NCBI GenBank assembly: GCA_950295325.1
Contig: OX485808.1
Span: 10,048,501 to 10,112,500, forward strand
Reading direction: 5' to 3'
DNA from: Polytrichum commune
Lineage: Eukaryota; Streptophyta; Polytrichopsida; Polytrichales; Polytrichaceae
Length of the DNA stretch: 64,000 nucleotides
The notes under the pieces are model-generated. The model searched no databases, was not told the DNA's origin, and was given only the letters and a program-made list of their open reading frames with translations. Below, piece after piece: positions 1 to 12,900 of the stretch; the stretch's first letter is position 1; every line of letters begins with the position of its first letter. The translations under genes were made by a program, and so were the position numbers.

Positions 1-199
1 ACCTTCTCCAATCTCTGGCAGGCCAAAATTCCTCTATCAATGTGGCGGGTTGTGATGATATGGGTTTCTTTAATTCCTCAAGGATGCATTTCCAATAGTC
101 CACATAGTTTGCCACGGCTTGAGCATACGATTTTTTTGGCCATTCCCACCTCCCAAATTTCTATATATTTTATGTGCCCTTTGCGATGAACACATGTTT

Positions 200-1220
200 A
201 TGTCGTGGCCTCTGACGTTTTAGCACCCTCTTTTCTCATGGTTTTTTGCGTTGGCATTTACTACTTCATTGTCCCACATGAATATTTAGGGCACGGATTT
301 GGGATCTCCAACTATAAGGGATGGCATGCCCTTCCCATCCTCACATCACATTCTAATGGACGTCTTTGTTGGCGACCATATATTGTCCATTGCTTTGTTC
401 TTGTCTTTCATGACCAACCATCCTTTGTCATCGACATAAAACTTGAATGAATGCTTAGACTCCAATCTCATTAGTGGTTGTTCCCACCATGTTGATGACC
501 ATGTATGTATAATTTAAAATTTGCAACCTCTTGCACAAACTTGAGTATAAAAATAAGTGTCTTTAAATTCATTAATGTTTTCATCATATCTACAAAAACA
601 TATACGTTTGTGCGGCGTAACCTTTCAGACTATTTCCCAAAGGATGCATCTATGTCCTTGTGTGTATGTCCCACAATGGAACCCCACCACCACTTCCTTG
701 AAAATGTGCCTTGCCATGAGCGAAGAGCATAAAACCATCAAATACTTGTCTTTGTTGTCTTAAGTTGTGTTGTTGAGTTGTAGATACAAAATTTAGGGGA
801 GTGGCATTTCTGTCTTGATGTAGCCCTCCTCATATGTTTGGGATGTTGACGTGTTCCTTGTGATGGAATGTGTACCACTCACAATACACAATGACTTTAG
901 ACATCGAGACTTGCCATGGAATTATGCATCAAAAATGATATTTTTGGGTAGAGATTGGAATATTTCTTTCATTGTGTTTACCAGCTTTTTCTCAATGCTC
1001 TTAACACATAACACAAGGAGAAAATAGTGTAATTGGAGTCACTAACCAAAATTCCTTTCCATAATGGGCAATTGCCTTTGTTTGTGTGCTCATCCTTGGA
1101 ATGTTTGTTTTTCTTGTATCTATCTTGTCATGTATCAAGGTGAGGAATACTAATTTCATCCTAAAAGATTTGTTCCTCCAAATGTGATGCAATCTTCTAT
1201 ACGTTGTTTGGTACCGCAAA
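200..1220 (-). pseudogene. Decayed DUF7869-type transposon-associated gene
   Basis: Minus-strand translation in shifting frames gives several blocks in the order expected for plant DUF7869 proteins, a family common as repeat-associated genes. TLIHDKIDTRKTN lies near 1110-1150. IVGHTHKDIDASFGK at about 677-633 matches the family signature VGHTHxDID. It is followed by an in-frame TAG at 632-630, then SERLRRTNVYVFVDMMKTL. FKFYVDDKGWLVMKDKNK lies near 450-395, followed by a tract ending IWSP with a stop soon after. Several stops and frame changes show it is dead. Further remnants may continue upstream to about 2400 (a CDYC-like block near 1885), but they are too eroded to claim. The family assignment is from recalled motifs only. 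Confidence 0.6.
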
Positions 1221-3499
1221 TGCTCTACTTGTTTTTCTGTGCATTCACCTAATCCTCTGAGCCTTGGATACTACGTGTAATGAAGCTCTTCAATTATTCA
1301 CACTTTGAACATCTTAAAAAATTGGACCGTGCTTTCTTTAAACAACATTCTTGAAGTGCATATTCTTCAAGTGGTCAATGATTGCAATACATGATGCAAT
1401 TGCAATTCACAATTGGCATGCATGATAGACAAACATCTTCATAATGCTTTGCAAGAACATTATTGAAGGCCATGACACTAGTCAAAGAGCATTTCAATTC
1501 TTGAAATTTGTTCCTTGTATCCACTCCTTGTTGTAAGGTATTGTGTGTTCCCACAATACATTGTAATGTTGTATGTTCCAAAATGGTGCACAGTGCTTGC
1601 ATAGTATAATAGTCACACAAAAAAGTACAACTCAGAGGTGTATGTACTAATAGGCTATCCAAAAACTCATTATGCTTGTATACAAATGCACTCATTGGAA
1701 ACAATGAAATGACAACCTTGTTGTATCTAATTGCAATCAACCCTAATCTGCTCCCAATTCTTTGAACTTGGTAGTACCCTCCTAATGTCTTGGCAATTGT
1801 TGCCAATGCATTTCATTTGGTGAGGCATTGTGTCAACATGCATTGGCACAATAATCACAATACCTTCCTTTGCCTACACAATACGCGGTTAGAGTCATTT
1901 CATTCTGATGTTTCCGTGCATAGAGGACACATTCCTAGCCTTTGAGCATTGCTTGTATACCATGTAGTAGACCTTGGTATTCCACCAAGCCCTTTTGCAC
2001 ACTTCACCTCCTATGGTGTTGATATACAACCTAACCTTTCTTTATGTTTGGTGTAGTTGGTCAACAATGCAATAGGCATATTCACGTATGTTATTAAAAG
2101 TTCATGCTCCATCGATAATTTAAAAGGGATTTTTGGGATTTTTTTAATGTTTTATGAAGCCTCTTTGTGCTATGTTATGCAGCCTTCTACACCTAGCAAC
2201 CCCATCTACATCATGCTCCTCTGATCTTTGAATGGCCATTGCCTCCACTAGAAATGATAGCAAGTCCTCTTCTTTTATCTTGGTTTTGTTAAGGGCAAAC
2301 CATATATGTGACATCACTATGAACTGCTCTATGTCGATAGTCTTCAATACTAGAAATGTCCACACTATTGTGTTTTTAGCAATTTTTTGTCCATTACATC
2401 CTCTAGTTCACATATTCTAATTTGGCCCAAAGCTACAACACAACCATTATCATCCATGAGTTTGTGCAACTAGTCCATCCAATTTTCTGTTCCTAATGGT
2501 GTGGTCCCAAGTGTGGGAGTATGATTCTAAAAGAGTTGACCCTTGGGATAGATAGTGGGTCTGCAATTATGGACTCTCCACAACACTTCTCTATCCACGC
2601 AATCCTACATATTAGCAATGCCACTTATGGGATAGGGATATGGCTTGCTTTTGTTTCCACACATGAGTTTTGTTACCTTTTACGACCATGTAAAACAAGT
2701 TTGTGGTCACTCCATTCGCCTCAAGGTAACAAATTGCAAAGGAGCTCACGCGAAACAACAACATCGTCTGGTATCAAGACCACATCAAAATTTCGTTTGA
2801 GAGTCATTGTGGGCTTATGCCCAACATCATCCAAAGTGGTGTTCATGGCTTGTAGAGGGGTTGGTGATGGATTGTGTGTGTAGAAGGAGGCATCAAACGC
2901 TGCAAAATCTAATCTATGTAGAGGTTTGCAATTGGCAACCGTCTAGAGGACATCTATGTTGTGTGAAGAGGTCAAGTTGAATGCTATGGTGGTAGGATAA
3001 AGTAGACATCAACCTCCAAAATCTTGGGGTTGAATCACAATCTTTGTGGAGGGAGTTTGACGATAATTCCAAAACCAACATTATCCTTCCCAGTCAACAA
3101 TGACACGATTTGTTGTTGACGTAATTGCATCAATGGCATTGATGTTTGTCCATGTTTCCCATCCCCCAATGGCTATTCACTCGAAAGAAGTCCAGGCAAA
3201 GGTACATTCTTTGCGACCTCATTGTGAAGCACAAACTATTGTTCAGCGAAGTCCTACATATTCTCTCCAATTTCATACAACATTAAGACAACAACATCTC
3301 ACCTTTTGGGAGCATGTGAGGTAGGCACACCCGATGTCGTCATGTCATCTACCACTCTCATGGACTATATCAATGTGGTCACCACTTGTGTTGCCAAAAC
3401 GAATTTCAAACGTATGAGAGATATTTCATTGCCAATATGCAAGATTAATAATAATCCATGACTCATGCCATCCCTATGGAGGCCATGTTGAAAATTTGA
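1221..3499. other. Repeat-derived, no intact gene
   Basis: This stretch has only short open frames on both strands, none with a recognisable domain. The minus strand between about 2400 and 1221 may hold the decayed 5' part of the DUF7869-type relic, since a CDYCANA-like peptide appears near 1885. I see no RNA gene or complete mobile element. Confidence 0.4.
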
Positions 3500-3519
3500 T
3501 GGCTAAGTGGTTGGTGGGA

Positions 3520-3680
3520 TCAAAACAATACAAATTGCATTGTATAGAGTGGCAATCTCTATCGTGGGATCCCGCGATACAAATTGCATTGTATGGAGTG
3601 GCAATCTTTACGTTCTATGGAGTAACAATCTCTATCATGGGATCCCTCGATATGAAATCCCTCGATATGGGACCCCACAA
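3520..3680. repeat. Short tandem duplication, 50-60-bp unit
   Basis: A segment containing ACAAATTGCATTGTATGGAG, then GGCAATCTCTAT and TGGGATCCC, occurs twice nearly intact and a third time as a shorter, more diverged copy. The end of the block carries two copies of ATCCCTCGATATG. It overlaps small open frames whose peptides simply repeat, so they are not taken as genes. Confidence 0.6.
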
Positions 3681-3689
3681 GACAATACA

Positions 3690-6600
3690 GTTTTCCATGT
3701 TATGTTACATAAACTAACCAATTTCATGTGATCCACAATTGTGGGATCCCATGATAAAAATTGCAATGATGATAGTGTGAGGCTATTGGTTCCTTTGATT
3801 TTGGATATGGCATCACCCATAATGTATCTTTATGCACTAATTCTTTGAAATTATGAGAAGCAAGTTGTGGATTGTCAAAGACAAGTGGAGCATGATACAC
3901 ACATCTCTAGACATGAATGGATAATGCAATTGGAAATACATATGTTAATTCATTTTTAAATTATTTAAAATAAATAAATACACATGTCCATGGTTGGTTC
4001 ATGCGAATGTCTTGCAATTTTCAATTAATATTCAAGAAATGACCAAACATCATATGAAGACCAATAGCATGAGACCATCGCACATAACACAATGTTGCAT
4101 AGCAACATCGAATGTAGGTGATGGTGAAAAGGTACCCTCAATAGTATCATGAGTTTAATACATCTATGAGTGAGGAGCATCATGTGAAGATACACATCCA
4201 ATGCTCAGACCACTCCACATGGCCACAGATAGATCACTTAGTGCATTTTAAAAATGACGTGCGGCATAATATAGAGAGGATTAAAATCATTTGAAATAAA
4301 AATTATAAAGGAATTCCAAATAATGAAGGGGCCATTAAATGTAGACAATCCCATTATTTGTAAGTTAGATGGACATAAAACGTGGGCCATTATTTTTTTG
4401 TAAAATTAATATAGGGGCTAAAGATAAGGATCCTAGAAGGTATGTTTAGTATGGTATGTAAATGGGTTTAGGACTCACGGGGATGGATGATAATTGGGAT
4501 TTCCGTTTGTCCAAAATTACTTAAAAGGAATATAGAGTACAAAAAATTACAGTGACTTGGACAATATAAGTAATGGAAGGGTGCAAACAAATGGGCCATT
4601 TTTGAATTTTAAGTAATTATAGGGAGGCTTTAATTCAACCCTTGAAGGTAAATAGCCCCAAAACAACAAAAAAACCCCAGCCGCACGTGGTGCACAAAAA
4701 TGCCTTAGAGTGATCTACCCGTGCACATGGCCAACAAACATACGCCACAACATGTGTATGGAGGTAATCACACGATACAACCCTAATGCTCTTTGAAAGC
4801 AAAGCAATATATGAATTTATCTTTGTGAGATGATATGATATCAAAGGTGCTTATGATGGCATATGGCAACACTTGGGGACTTGTCACAACTGCATGGAGG
4901 GGGTGCATTGTGCAAGGGACCTAGGGTTGTGTCTCTTCCTTTTTTGCAACTACTTTAGAAATTATAGATAGTGAAGTCTTCACTCAAAGTCCATCATGAG
5001 GTACGATGTGATGTGCAAGCAAATCGCAGTGGGATGTGGATAGGAGCACCACTTTGTCGTTCCCGGCAAACAAATTCATGGGCAGATTTAAGGAATGAAC
5101 AAACGAAACGATTAAGTTTGCAATTATCTTGTTGGACAAAGTTTGTGCCATTCAAATTGGGGATACAAATGCATTTTTCATGCATCCATGGATGTCATAC
5201 CGGCGATGGTTATACTTGGACACTATATCTAGGTGAGAAATGATATGTTATGTCATTTTTGAAAATTAATTAATAAAAAAATGTGATTGCCAAGTACCCC
5301 ATATTGTGCGATTCCATTCAGTGTGTATGTTTTCATAATTTTCATGTGACCTTCATCTTCAAATCCAAAGTGTTAGGTGACGTTTATTTTACAAAAAATT
5401 GAATGACAACTAGCATACATGTACATCCCTATCAAACTATTTCCATGTCAATTATAATGAAATTTCTTCCTCATCCATGTGCTAATATTGTTGTGGTCGC
5501 TTTGCTATGCTTACAATTGTATTGGTTTTCATGCACAAAATTGCATCTTGGTTTTTTAATAAAGGTCAAACCATGTACACTATTCACTTTGAATTTTTGC
5601 CCCATAGTGCTCTATTATTGGGTGCTTCCAAACTTGCCTACTTGGATCATTTATGTTGTATCATAACATTAAGTAGAAATGCTAGCATGGCACTTTTGAG
5701 TACCCACGATATTACCTGAATTAACAAGAAGGGAAAAACTTGCAAGTAAGCTAGGGTAAATGAATGGGGATTTAACAAAAAAAAATAGTAGCTTTGAAAA
5801 GGTGTTGAAAAGATTTCCAATGTTGGTTTTGGAAGAATTCTCCAAAAGTACAACTATGTTTTTGACCCCATTAACTTTTTTGGTTGCTTTATAGTTATTT
5901 AGATTTGTTTAGATTTTAATTTAGCCTAGATTAGAACCTTTGCCGCACTTGGCATTAGTTTGTCCTAGAAATTGACATAATTAATTCTTAGTAATAAAAG
6001 TGAGTACCCAAATAGATTAAAAATAACAAAAAATTCAAATCTAACACCACCTTTGCTCAAAAGAGCATCAAACCGACGCACCCCCATTTGATACTATTTT
6101 GAGAAGGCCGCCATTCTAGGCTTGCTACTTAATGTTATGACCAAGATTGATGTCCAAGCACCTTTTACGACTATGAAGATTGTGTCAATATAAGATCACA
6201 ATGAGGATGTCACAAAGTGGGATATCTTATGGCAAGAACGTGTAGATGTGATAGTGGAGTTGCGCAAGGTGAGTGCACGCATAATGAATATGTTTCTAGG
6301 ACAAATGGCATTGGAATATAGATATTGTTGGATTTGGAAGTGGGCCTTGTAGTCAATAGCTATGTCCACATAGAGAGAACAACCATCACTGCAATTGTGT
6401 TTTCTGCCATCATACAGTCACAATATATGCATGGATTGTAGGAATGAACATGGAATGCAAGTTATTGAAACTCCGCATGTGTGTCATTATTGTTTGGAAG
6501 ACTATTGATTTAGATCAGTGAGGGACGAATGATTAGTTGAACATTGGAAAGGAGATATTTATAAAATGAAAATTTTAAAGAATAATGAATAAATAAAATG

Positions 6601-7540
6601 AATAAATAAAGGACCAGAATCAGTGACTACATCAAGAGTTATCAAGCGTGTGCCGAAAAATAAACCAAAGATGGTAGCATTCAAGGTTGTAGAGCCGTTG
6701 GATACACCCCAAGGAAGCAAGCAAGTGTTGACATCTCAAACACACCTAGGGTATCAAAGGTGGGTCCCAAAAAATGCAAAGTTTTAAAGACCCAATCCGT
6801 AGAGATGACTATAGAAGAAACATTGAAGAATGTCATTTTCAAAGGCACTACCGAGTTGAGTCACAATGTGAAGATAAATACCTCAATTACGAAACGATTT
6901 GCACACTACTTTTATTGTAAAAAAACAACAAAATTAGTGGGTGGAAAATTTGTAATGGTGCCTCTTTCGAGCCTCCACGTTGCATTTAGATCCATAAAGT
7001 ACAAGCAGAAAGCATGTGGACTAGATAACAACAAACCTCATGACTCTCAAGCTTGTGCATACTTGAAAACGAATCTTTTGTTTGCCTCTCACAAAGGATC
7101 ATGGAGAGAAGATAGCCCCAAATGATTTCCATAATTGGATTGTTCTTGAACTGCAAAAACTATTGATGAAGTCACTATTGATGAAGTTCACCTCTACATA
7201 AGTGGGGACTAACAAACGTTGGAGAAATGCAAGAAAAATTTGGAAGAGAGACGTGATCTTTCATACCAACAAAAGAAGAAGTTGGATGAGCATGAGGTGT
7301 GATTTTTTGGGAAGCCAAGCCACATGTTCCAAGGTGCTTGTCTCAAATCCTAAACTTGAAACTAGATAAAAATGATCGTAAAAAGTCGTATGCCCAACAA
7401 CTTTGAGAAACCTTATGAGATTTGGATTCAAATGAGTAGACATGCTCCTAGTGAGTGTGGCATACCAAAAACTATAGTATCTGCATGACTGCCACATAGG
7501 TTGGATTGTGTCGTTTTGGACGGTAGCATGCCACCAAATT
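3690..7540. other. AT-rich spacer, nothing recognised
   Basis: I see no gene here that I can support. The longest plus-strand open frame (6760-7125, 121 codons) is rich in Lys and Thr and matches no family I know. Its flanks contain many stops, and there are no convincing exon neighbours. Confidence 0.4.
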
Positions 7541-7544
7541 TCTC

Positions 7545-7660
7545 CTAGTGGTAGTCCAATCTCTTTAAAATGCATGTCTTTTTGGTGTATGTTCTTAGCT
7601 CGTGACCTAATTACCCACCACTCAAATATCAGTGTCCAATTAAGATAGGTTACCAAAGTA
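7545..7660 (-). repeat. Dispersed repeat family A, copy 1 (inverted)
   Basis: Read on the minus strand, this copy has TTAATTGGACACTGATATTT, then GACATGCATTTTAAAGAGAT and TGGACTA. The same ordered blocks occur in the plus orientation near 8.5, 40.6 and 43.2 kb. It lies inside a 157-codon minus-strand open frame (7261-7734), which is therefore probably repeat sequence rather than a gene. Confidence 0.5.
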
Positions 7661-8479
7661 GGCTCACTTACCTTAGAAACGCATTGATCCAAGTGATGGA
7701 CTAAAAAAGCATGGGGGTGCACTGTACTATGCATGTATGATTATACATGAGTGCACAAAAGGGGAATTAATTTGAACTTTGCCATACTACATAAACCTAT
7801 ACTACACAAATTATAACTTATAGTTATGTACATCTGCGGAGGACCTTTAAAACGTATACAACATGTGTACTTGTATGGTAGTGTCACTAGACTTTATAGG
7901 ATGCATAGAAAATTTGGTAATTATTGAGTAGCGTGTAGGGATCCAATTGACTTGATGGACCATCTATCAAATATGGAGATGGGATTATATTGTTATTGAA
8001 AAGGAACATGCAACAAGTGGACATACAATCTTACTGGTCCTTTGATGGTAAACTTCGAAACAATAATGTCATTAGTCATATTCTTCTGGAGTCGTCCCAA
8101 TTTACAAACAAAGGCCTTGATTATCTTTGAACAAAGGGTTTTCATAGCAATGACATGTAGACTAACATTGCTAGCAATGTCATATAATACATGGGACTTC
8201 CAACTAGACCTTTAAAAATTACTTGTCACAAAGGTCTTCGTAAAGATCACCATCTCAAATCTCAATGATGTGTCATGTCTTCAATGGACATGAGCACAAC
8301 AAATGTAGATTGTAGCAAGCAAGCCCCGCAACATGGTAAGCACTACGTTCGATATCGTACACGTGTCACACGGTGATGGGTTGTAGCAGAGTTCCTTGTG
8401 TATAATAATCTGGCACATAGTGATGACATAAAGTCAATCTTACGAGTAACATGTGGGGGTATTATTGGGTTACTTTTCT

Positions 8480-8820
8480 TATTTAAACACATACATTTGA
8501 TTGGTCATTGTGTGGTCGAGTGGCGATTGAAGAACAAACACCAATTAGACACATGTTTGAAAGAGATTGGACTACATTTCAAATTTTATTAACCACTCCA
8601 CACTCAATAGTGGACACAATTTTGAGGACCAGCAAACATGCAATTCCAATAACTAGAACTTAATCAAGGAAGGTCCGATGTTCAACTTGGATTTTGTTGA
8701 TGTCTCATCATAAGATTGCTAACACAACACAAATTTGAAGACGTAAATCTGACTAATAAAAGATGGAGAACAAGAAAACGAGCCACTTAACACCTGCATA
8801 CCTTAGGTTATAGGAACATT
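8480..8820 (+). repeat. Dispersed repeat family A, copy 2
   Basis: This copy aligns by eye over about 340 bp to 40555-40920. Shared blocks in the same order are TTTGATTGGT, GTTTGAAAGAGATTGGACTA (here) against GTTTAAAAGAGATTAAAACTA (there), ACACTCAATA, the AACAAACATGCA block, GTTGATGTCTCATC / GTTGTTTCATCG, GCTAACACAACAC / GCTAATGCAACACGA, and the ending CACCTGCATACCTTA / CACCCACATACCTTA. No coding capacity or terminal repeats are evident. Confidence 0.6.
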
Positions 8821-9970
8821 TCAAACTCTGTTTCCACCCAATGGCAAGAATACTTAGGACTTCATTTTCTTGGAGAATTTGAGTTAAGTCACAGCTAATG
8901 CAAGCAAGTTTGAATACAATATCATAGATGTTCACTGATCGATCGACTCGCTAGAGTTGTGTTTTACAACTCCTTTAGTGTGTATGCCTATTTTTGGATA
9001 TCCCTATGAGAACCACGGACAAGCACACACATTAAGGACTGCACAATCAGACTTGTAATCGCTCAATGAATTGCAGAAGAGTCTCCGAACATTCACGGGA
9101 ACCAAAATGCATCAGCCGTAGTAGGCAACTCCAGAGGTGTATATTGCATATCCAAGGAGGTAGCCTGTCAAGATCAGGAAGATGGGCAGTAATGCAAACA
9201 GTTATTTATTGATCATACTGTATAGGCATTGTTTTCAGTACTTCATAGTCACCATCGAATAACAAGAACGGTACGTGTACAAACGTATCTCCACGATTTT
9301 TCTGTCTTTATCTTGACAACGAGCTCAACGTCGAGCTACAAGTGCTTCTGCATGCTTGAATGTGGTGGGAAAACTAATAAGATATCGTACCCCAAGGATT
9401 CATCATCATCTGATTATGAAGATAATACCAGAAATTACAACTAGAAACATGCTTTCTTACGCTGAAGTAGCAATACGAAAACTGCATAATTTGTATGAGC
9501 ATCGACTGCACCTACAAACTGGAATCATGGATCGCGCTGACTCTAGGGTTTGAATGTATTTAACAATGAGCATTAGGGAAATCTTACAGAATATTTACTG
9601 CTGAATTGTTAGTGTCTGAGAAAACGTCCTTGAGTTGGTAGATGGAGCAGGTGAAGAAAATAGATTCCTGTGTTTGCAACATCCCCTTAATGCCACGGTT
9701 ATTGAAACAGAAATGTGAATTCTAACTTTATGATGTAGGGAACCCAAAATCAGCTAGTACGGCGCTAAAAGTTTCGATGGCAAAGAGGATCTTGAACCTG
9801 GGAAAATGCTGGAAGCACAAGCATTCCACTTTGTTAGAGAAGACTACCTAAGAAAATATCTAAACCTCGATCTGTACGTACTAAGCTAGAACTAGGCTTT
9901 GTACATTGCCGTCACTACTAATTACCTTTTAAAAGGTGCATGGGCACATGCATATTGATCAACGCACTTA
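8821..9970. other. Region 3' of the DYAD gene
   Basis: This is the downstream flank of the minus-strand DYAD homologue, and the part nearest 9970 is presumably its 3' UTR. A small stem (AGAGTTGT and ACAACTC around a short loop near 8953-8971) is the only structure noted. Small open frames at 9229-9553 have no family resemblance. Confidence 0.4.
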
Positions 9971-12900
9971 TCAGATGGACTTCTGTTTCTCGAGGACATT
10001 GAGACTGTCACAGTGTGTGCCAGGAGTGGATGATCCGATTGAGAGGGACAATGAGAGAGAACACGCCGGACTAGAAGCATCAGCGTTTGAGGAGAAATCT
10101 GCAGTGTGAGGAGTAATGACCATTGCTAACTCCTTACCACCTGTTTCGACGCCCCTGGTCATAAGTGGCAGAGTGGGCAACGCTGGAGGCGAAACGTCGC
10201 TGCTGTGGCGCCAATGTGGAGGTGACAGCCCAGGAGGGTATTTTGTCGGATCACGCAAGGGTGGTGTTCTTTGAGCTTGCAGCTCTCCAGGTGGTGGTTC
10301 GGCACGTATTCGAGTCGAAGCGGGAAAAGCATTGTGTTGCTGTACGCCAGGGCTCCCTGTATGACCAACTTTTGATGCAGAATTGTGATTTGCTCTGTGC
10401 GACGGATGACCCGTTCCTGGCAAGAGGACGGAATGGCTGCTACTACCAGGCACCTGAGTATCCAACTTCCCACCAGGTTGCTGTGGCGCCATGCATCCAA
10501 ACATTCCCGCCATAGTTGCAGCGACTTGAGACTCTGCAATGGACCTTGTTGAGCTGTTTGTTTGAATGCACGAGATTCCGGAAGGCAGTGATGAGTACCC
10601 AGACGTCCGTGCTGAGCCTGAGCCAGTAACATCGGCGCGGATAACCTCCAGAACTTTCGGGTTCATTGCAGCAAAATTGGGGTTGAACTGGGAGATGTTC
10701 ATCATACTTGGCCAAATGAATGTTCCCGGTGGGCGGCACACCTTGAAGCCAGTTGGTCGACTTCTCACAACGCCCTTAAAATCTTGAGAATAAGTGGAGC
10801 ACAGTGATCTCTTCTCCTCGTTCTCCGTAATAGCAGGTTCGTATCCACCAGAAACAGCAGTGGTCGGAGTCAGGTTCTTCTGTTCATTGCCTCCATGGGC
10901 TGTTTGACGAGAGGTATCATGCACCAGGTTATAGTTAGAAAGTGCTAGTGCAAGACCTTCAGTATAATTCGTTTGATTCTCTGCAGTATTACCACCAGTG
11001 CTGCTACTGGTGGCACTTTTCAGACCCGTACACTGCCTCAAATTAGGAGAGTCATGATTTTGAGATGCAAATTCATGACAGACAGGTGAAGTTCCAGGAG
11101 GGCGAAGTTCATATGATGTCAAATCTGTTATGCAGGTTTCTTCACCTTTGGAGACCACTAGTGGCATGAAGTTTCCGGTTGGATTGGACTCAAGTAGGTG
11201 CATGGTGGGCGTGGTCATAACGCTTAGCTCAGAAGGTGGCACAAAACCCAGGATCCTCATTATGCAGCTGACATCCGCCTGCACAATATAAACGAACGTT
11301 TTTCATATTATCAACGTATGGAAGAACAACTTGTAGAAAAGAACGCAACCAAACATACTAAGAAGCAAGCTTGATTACCCTCGCAGTTTAGTATATCGAC
11401 CAACACGCGCCACTTAATTGATCGGTTTTCCAATGATCGATACAACCTAAGCATGTTGCCTCTATTTACAAAAAGCAGTGAAGAAATTTAGCACCAAAAA
11501 AGCATTTTAAGCTACCTGCATCATAGTGACTGAATTCCGAACATCTTGTAATTGTCTCTCCAGGTCTTTGTTGCCGGATGAACTTTCTTGTTGCAATTTC
11601 CGGTCCTGAAATGATCACGAATCTCGGATAAGGAGAAAGAAATCTTAGATGAAATTTCTACAAGACATTTGATTGATTAAAGTCAATTTTGTATATTTCC
11701 CATCACGTAATAAACCATTAATTCAAGCCAGCTAGGCAGGGCACCATACCTCAGCCATTAGTTGCAATTCGTCCTCAAGCTTCTGAAAACGTTCCACAGT
11801 CGTGCTGAAATTGGAGCTGTGATGGAGACAACATTGTACTGTTACCATTTATAAATAAATCACGCCCAATCTGGGTGCTAAATAGAGTGTGCCACAAAAT
11901 CATTGCAGACACTTCCTAGCAGGTCATCTTCGCAATATAGATATGTGTCGGACTTACTAATTTCTTCTTCATCACCATATCTATCTCAGGGCTCAAAACA
12001 TACATATGTATGTCATATCTCTCCCAGCTGCTGTCTATGTGGTAGTTATTTGTCGTTAAGTCCAACGAAAGTGATTGCGATTATCCCATGTTGACAGACA
12101 ATGTATAGAGACAATAGAACACCAACTCCAGTACTTACCCTACTTTCTGGTCTTGATCAAATTGCTTCTGCATAGTGGTCAGTGCCGCCCTGAAATCAAC
12201 CATATCCTTTTGGATTCTCTGAAAAGAATGTCAACTATGGCCCACGTTACTGCCGCTCATTATAGGAACTATCGTGGGTTCACGTACCCAGAAGAGTAAT
12301 AACGTAAATGGTAGCACCAAGTTGAAGTAATTTTTATGGGGTCGAAGGCACTCAATCGCACCATATAGCAATAACGAGTGTGTGTCGATATAACTATTTG
12401 GTCGATGTGGCATCATCTCAAATGTCATTCACGATAGAGACCTCACCTCAATGACAACCTCATCTGTTTTTCTGAAAGGCACCAATGGGAGCCTTGTCAG
12501 CCGGTCCGCTTCAGTTGCCATTTCACTCGACTGGTCGGATCCTTTAAGTCTCACACAGAGAACCTTCATTTCACTGAACAACAGCGTGCTTGTTAAAATA
12601 TTGTAAAACAGCACCTCAAATGCAACTTGTCACTTTATAATACAGCCATGCCATAAGTAGGAAGAACATGAAATATTTGAAAGAAAGGATGCCCTAAATC
12701 ATTCTCTTCTTCCCCCCTATACTTCCTTGGAATTTCCGGGCAACCTATGTTCGTTTAATCTACGACTTCTTGCTTACATAGGATACCCCATGCAGCGATA
12801 GATGGTCTCACAACAATCAATCCAATAATTGCATGTTCGAGCATGCAAAACATCAAGAATATCGCAAGGGGGAACATACATATATTGTAGGAAGGATGAG

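Noticed and set aside
1375-1806. 143-codon minus-strand frame
   Set aside because: Cys/Leu/Thr-rich with no domain; lies in decayed repeat DNA upstream of the DUF7869-type relic.
7261-7734. 157-codon minus-strand frame
   Set aside because: Overlaps dispersed repeat family A, has no recognisable domain, and the other copies are not open.
10165-10515. 116-codon plus-strand frame
   Set aside because: It lies opposite the last DYAD exon and has no family resemblance.
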